From contig NC_088099.1 of assembly GCF_036370855.1 (NCBI RefSeq), positions 150,369,517-150,433,516 on the forward strand: a DNA stretch of 64,000 bases. The letters run 5' to 3'. A model generated the notes under the pieces. That model had not been told where the DNA came from. It was given only the letters and a program-made list of their open reading frames with translations, and searched no databases. This document shows positions 62,901-64,000 of the stretch, piece after piece; the stretch's first letter is position 1, and each line of letters opens with the position of its first letter. The DNA is from Dromaius novaehollandiae (Eukaryota > Chordata > Aves > Casuariiformes > Dromaiidae). Position numbers and translations under genes: made by a program.

Positions 62901-63619
62901 CTTGAAAGTCCTTGGTGTTAACAGCAGTGGGAGCAAATACAAATAATTCAATCGAAGAGCAGGATATTGGAACACGGACTGTCCAGATTACTGTATTCCT
63001 ACTACCTTTTCCCTTGCATGCTAACTAAACACTCCTTCAATTTAATGTTACTTTTTTCCTTAAAAAGCATTTTTATCTCCCACTGTCTAAAAAGGGGGTT
63101 CCTAAAGTGTTACTATCTGAATCGGTTGTGAACATAATGTACAGAAATCATTTAATACTCTGTAGAGCCCTGTGTATACACTGAAATATATGTAGGGCCT
63201 AGGAAAGATTTCAAACTTAGCTAGATTTGCTATGCAATTATTTAGGAAATAAAATCCTTAAAAGCTCACCAATCATTCTGTATCTCTCCTATTTCTGCAC
63301 GGGTTATTCTACAGAAGAAAGACTGGCAAAGCCATTCGGTCAAACTCTTTATTGTGATGAAGATATGTTACAAATTCAGCTTTGCTGTTTGCTTTACAAA
63401 TTGCCAATGAATAAGTCTGTATGTTCTACTATGTAACTGCCATCACAGTGGTATCTTTACAGTGTAATTCATGGAACTTTCACCTGGATCACTCACTTGT
63501 CCATGGTTGGTGGTGGTCAACTAATATTCAATGAAATATTAGTTAGCTAACAATGTACAACCGTTATTAATGGTACAATAACATAAAAGTAATAATGCAA
63601 CTCCAACATGAATTCCTGA

Positions 63620-63662
63620 AATATATATATGTATATATGCACATATGTATACATATATACAC
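63620..63662. repeat. (TATATG)n-like microsatellite
   Basis: Imperfect alternating AT with interspersed TGTA/CACA units. Confidence 0.75.
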
Positions 63663-64000
63663 TAATACACAGAGCCCTTTTTTTTTAGCAGCAATTGCCC
63701 ATACTGTGGAGAGTAACAGCTATGCATGTAATTAGTTCTAACTTGGCATTTTGAGCTGTGGATGATTTTTCTTCTTTTTCTGTTGTTGTTGTATCATTTT
63801 ATCTTTGTTGCTCCTACAGCTGCAGCATGCCAGCATATTAAAGAGTTCATGCTGAGTTCCCAGTTTTGTCTCACATCCTGAGCTCAAAAAATACTGCATG
63901 TTCCCTCTGGAGAGACTTTCACAGACACAGCTTGGACAGCATAGTCTTAACACTCAGGGCACTCCTGATTTTTCAAAAATAAAATAAAGCAAATGTATTC

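Larger units (their letters stand above)
59058..64000. other. No gene identified (possible intron of the right-hand gene)
   Basis: Mostly AT-rich, with a GC-richer patch at about 61,790-62,600 that gives chance ORFs on both strands. If the terminal exon at 58961-59057 is real, this would be its preceding intron. A TATATG-type microsatellite lies at about 63,620-63,662. Confidence 0.45.

Noticed and set aside
1-64000. CRISPR arrays, operons, tRNA and rRNA genes
   Set aside because: No regular spacer array, ribosome-binding-site operon structure, or tRNA/rRNA motif was recognised in this vertebrate-type sequence.

Overview
This is vertebrate nuclear DNA, most likely from a bird. The coding sequence is split into small exons with GT/AG splice sites. 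The dispersed repeats are CR1 LINEs that end in the typical ATTCTRTG-type 3' repeat. There are no Alu, B1 or L1 signatures, and introns are short (100 bp to 2.7 kb). A non-avian sauropsid cannot be excluded. There are no prokaryotic features.

Positions 297-17,377 on the minus strand hold 17 consecutive coding exons of LRRCC1, the leucine-rich repeat and coiled-coil centrosomal protein. They run from the ATG in a CpG island down to about residue 943. The last ~90 residues lie beyond the left edge of the window. Every splice phase agrees, so the gene looks intact. The promoter is a CpG island (about 16,930-17,620) with a palindromic NRF1-type site and a GC box.

Positions 23,231-29,787 on the plus strand hold a complete four-exon SLC7A13 gene (AGT1-like amino-acid transporter light chain, 488 aa). 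It is head-to-head with LRRCC1 across about 5.8 kb of non-coding DNA that contains several old MIR/amniote-SINE-like fragments.

From 29.8 to 58.4 kb I find no host gene. This part holds microsatellites, an L2-like and a MIR-like relic, an ATCGAT-rich degenerate repeat, a broken class III (ERV-L-type) endogenous retrovirus with integrase and dUTPase relics (about 32.7-34.3 kb), a long 3' piece of a CR1 LINE with reverse-transcriptase motifs (37.5-38.97 kb), an old antisense CR1 (about 52.55-53.17 kb) and a short CR1 3' end (about 56.07-56.58 kb).

Near the right end, 58,444-59,057 on the minus strand looks like the last exon of a further gene: an acceptor, a 31-codon lysine/glutamate-rich tail, a stop and an AATAAA about 500 nt later. 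I cannot name that gene. The rest, to 64,000, shows no exon I can support.

LRRCC1 (centriole/spindle pole structure) and SLC7A13 (membrane transport) have no known shared pathway; they are only neighbours. I found no convincing new biological system. The most unusual material is the ERV-L relic with its flanking repeat, and the unidentified terminal exon.
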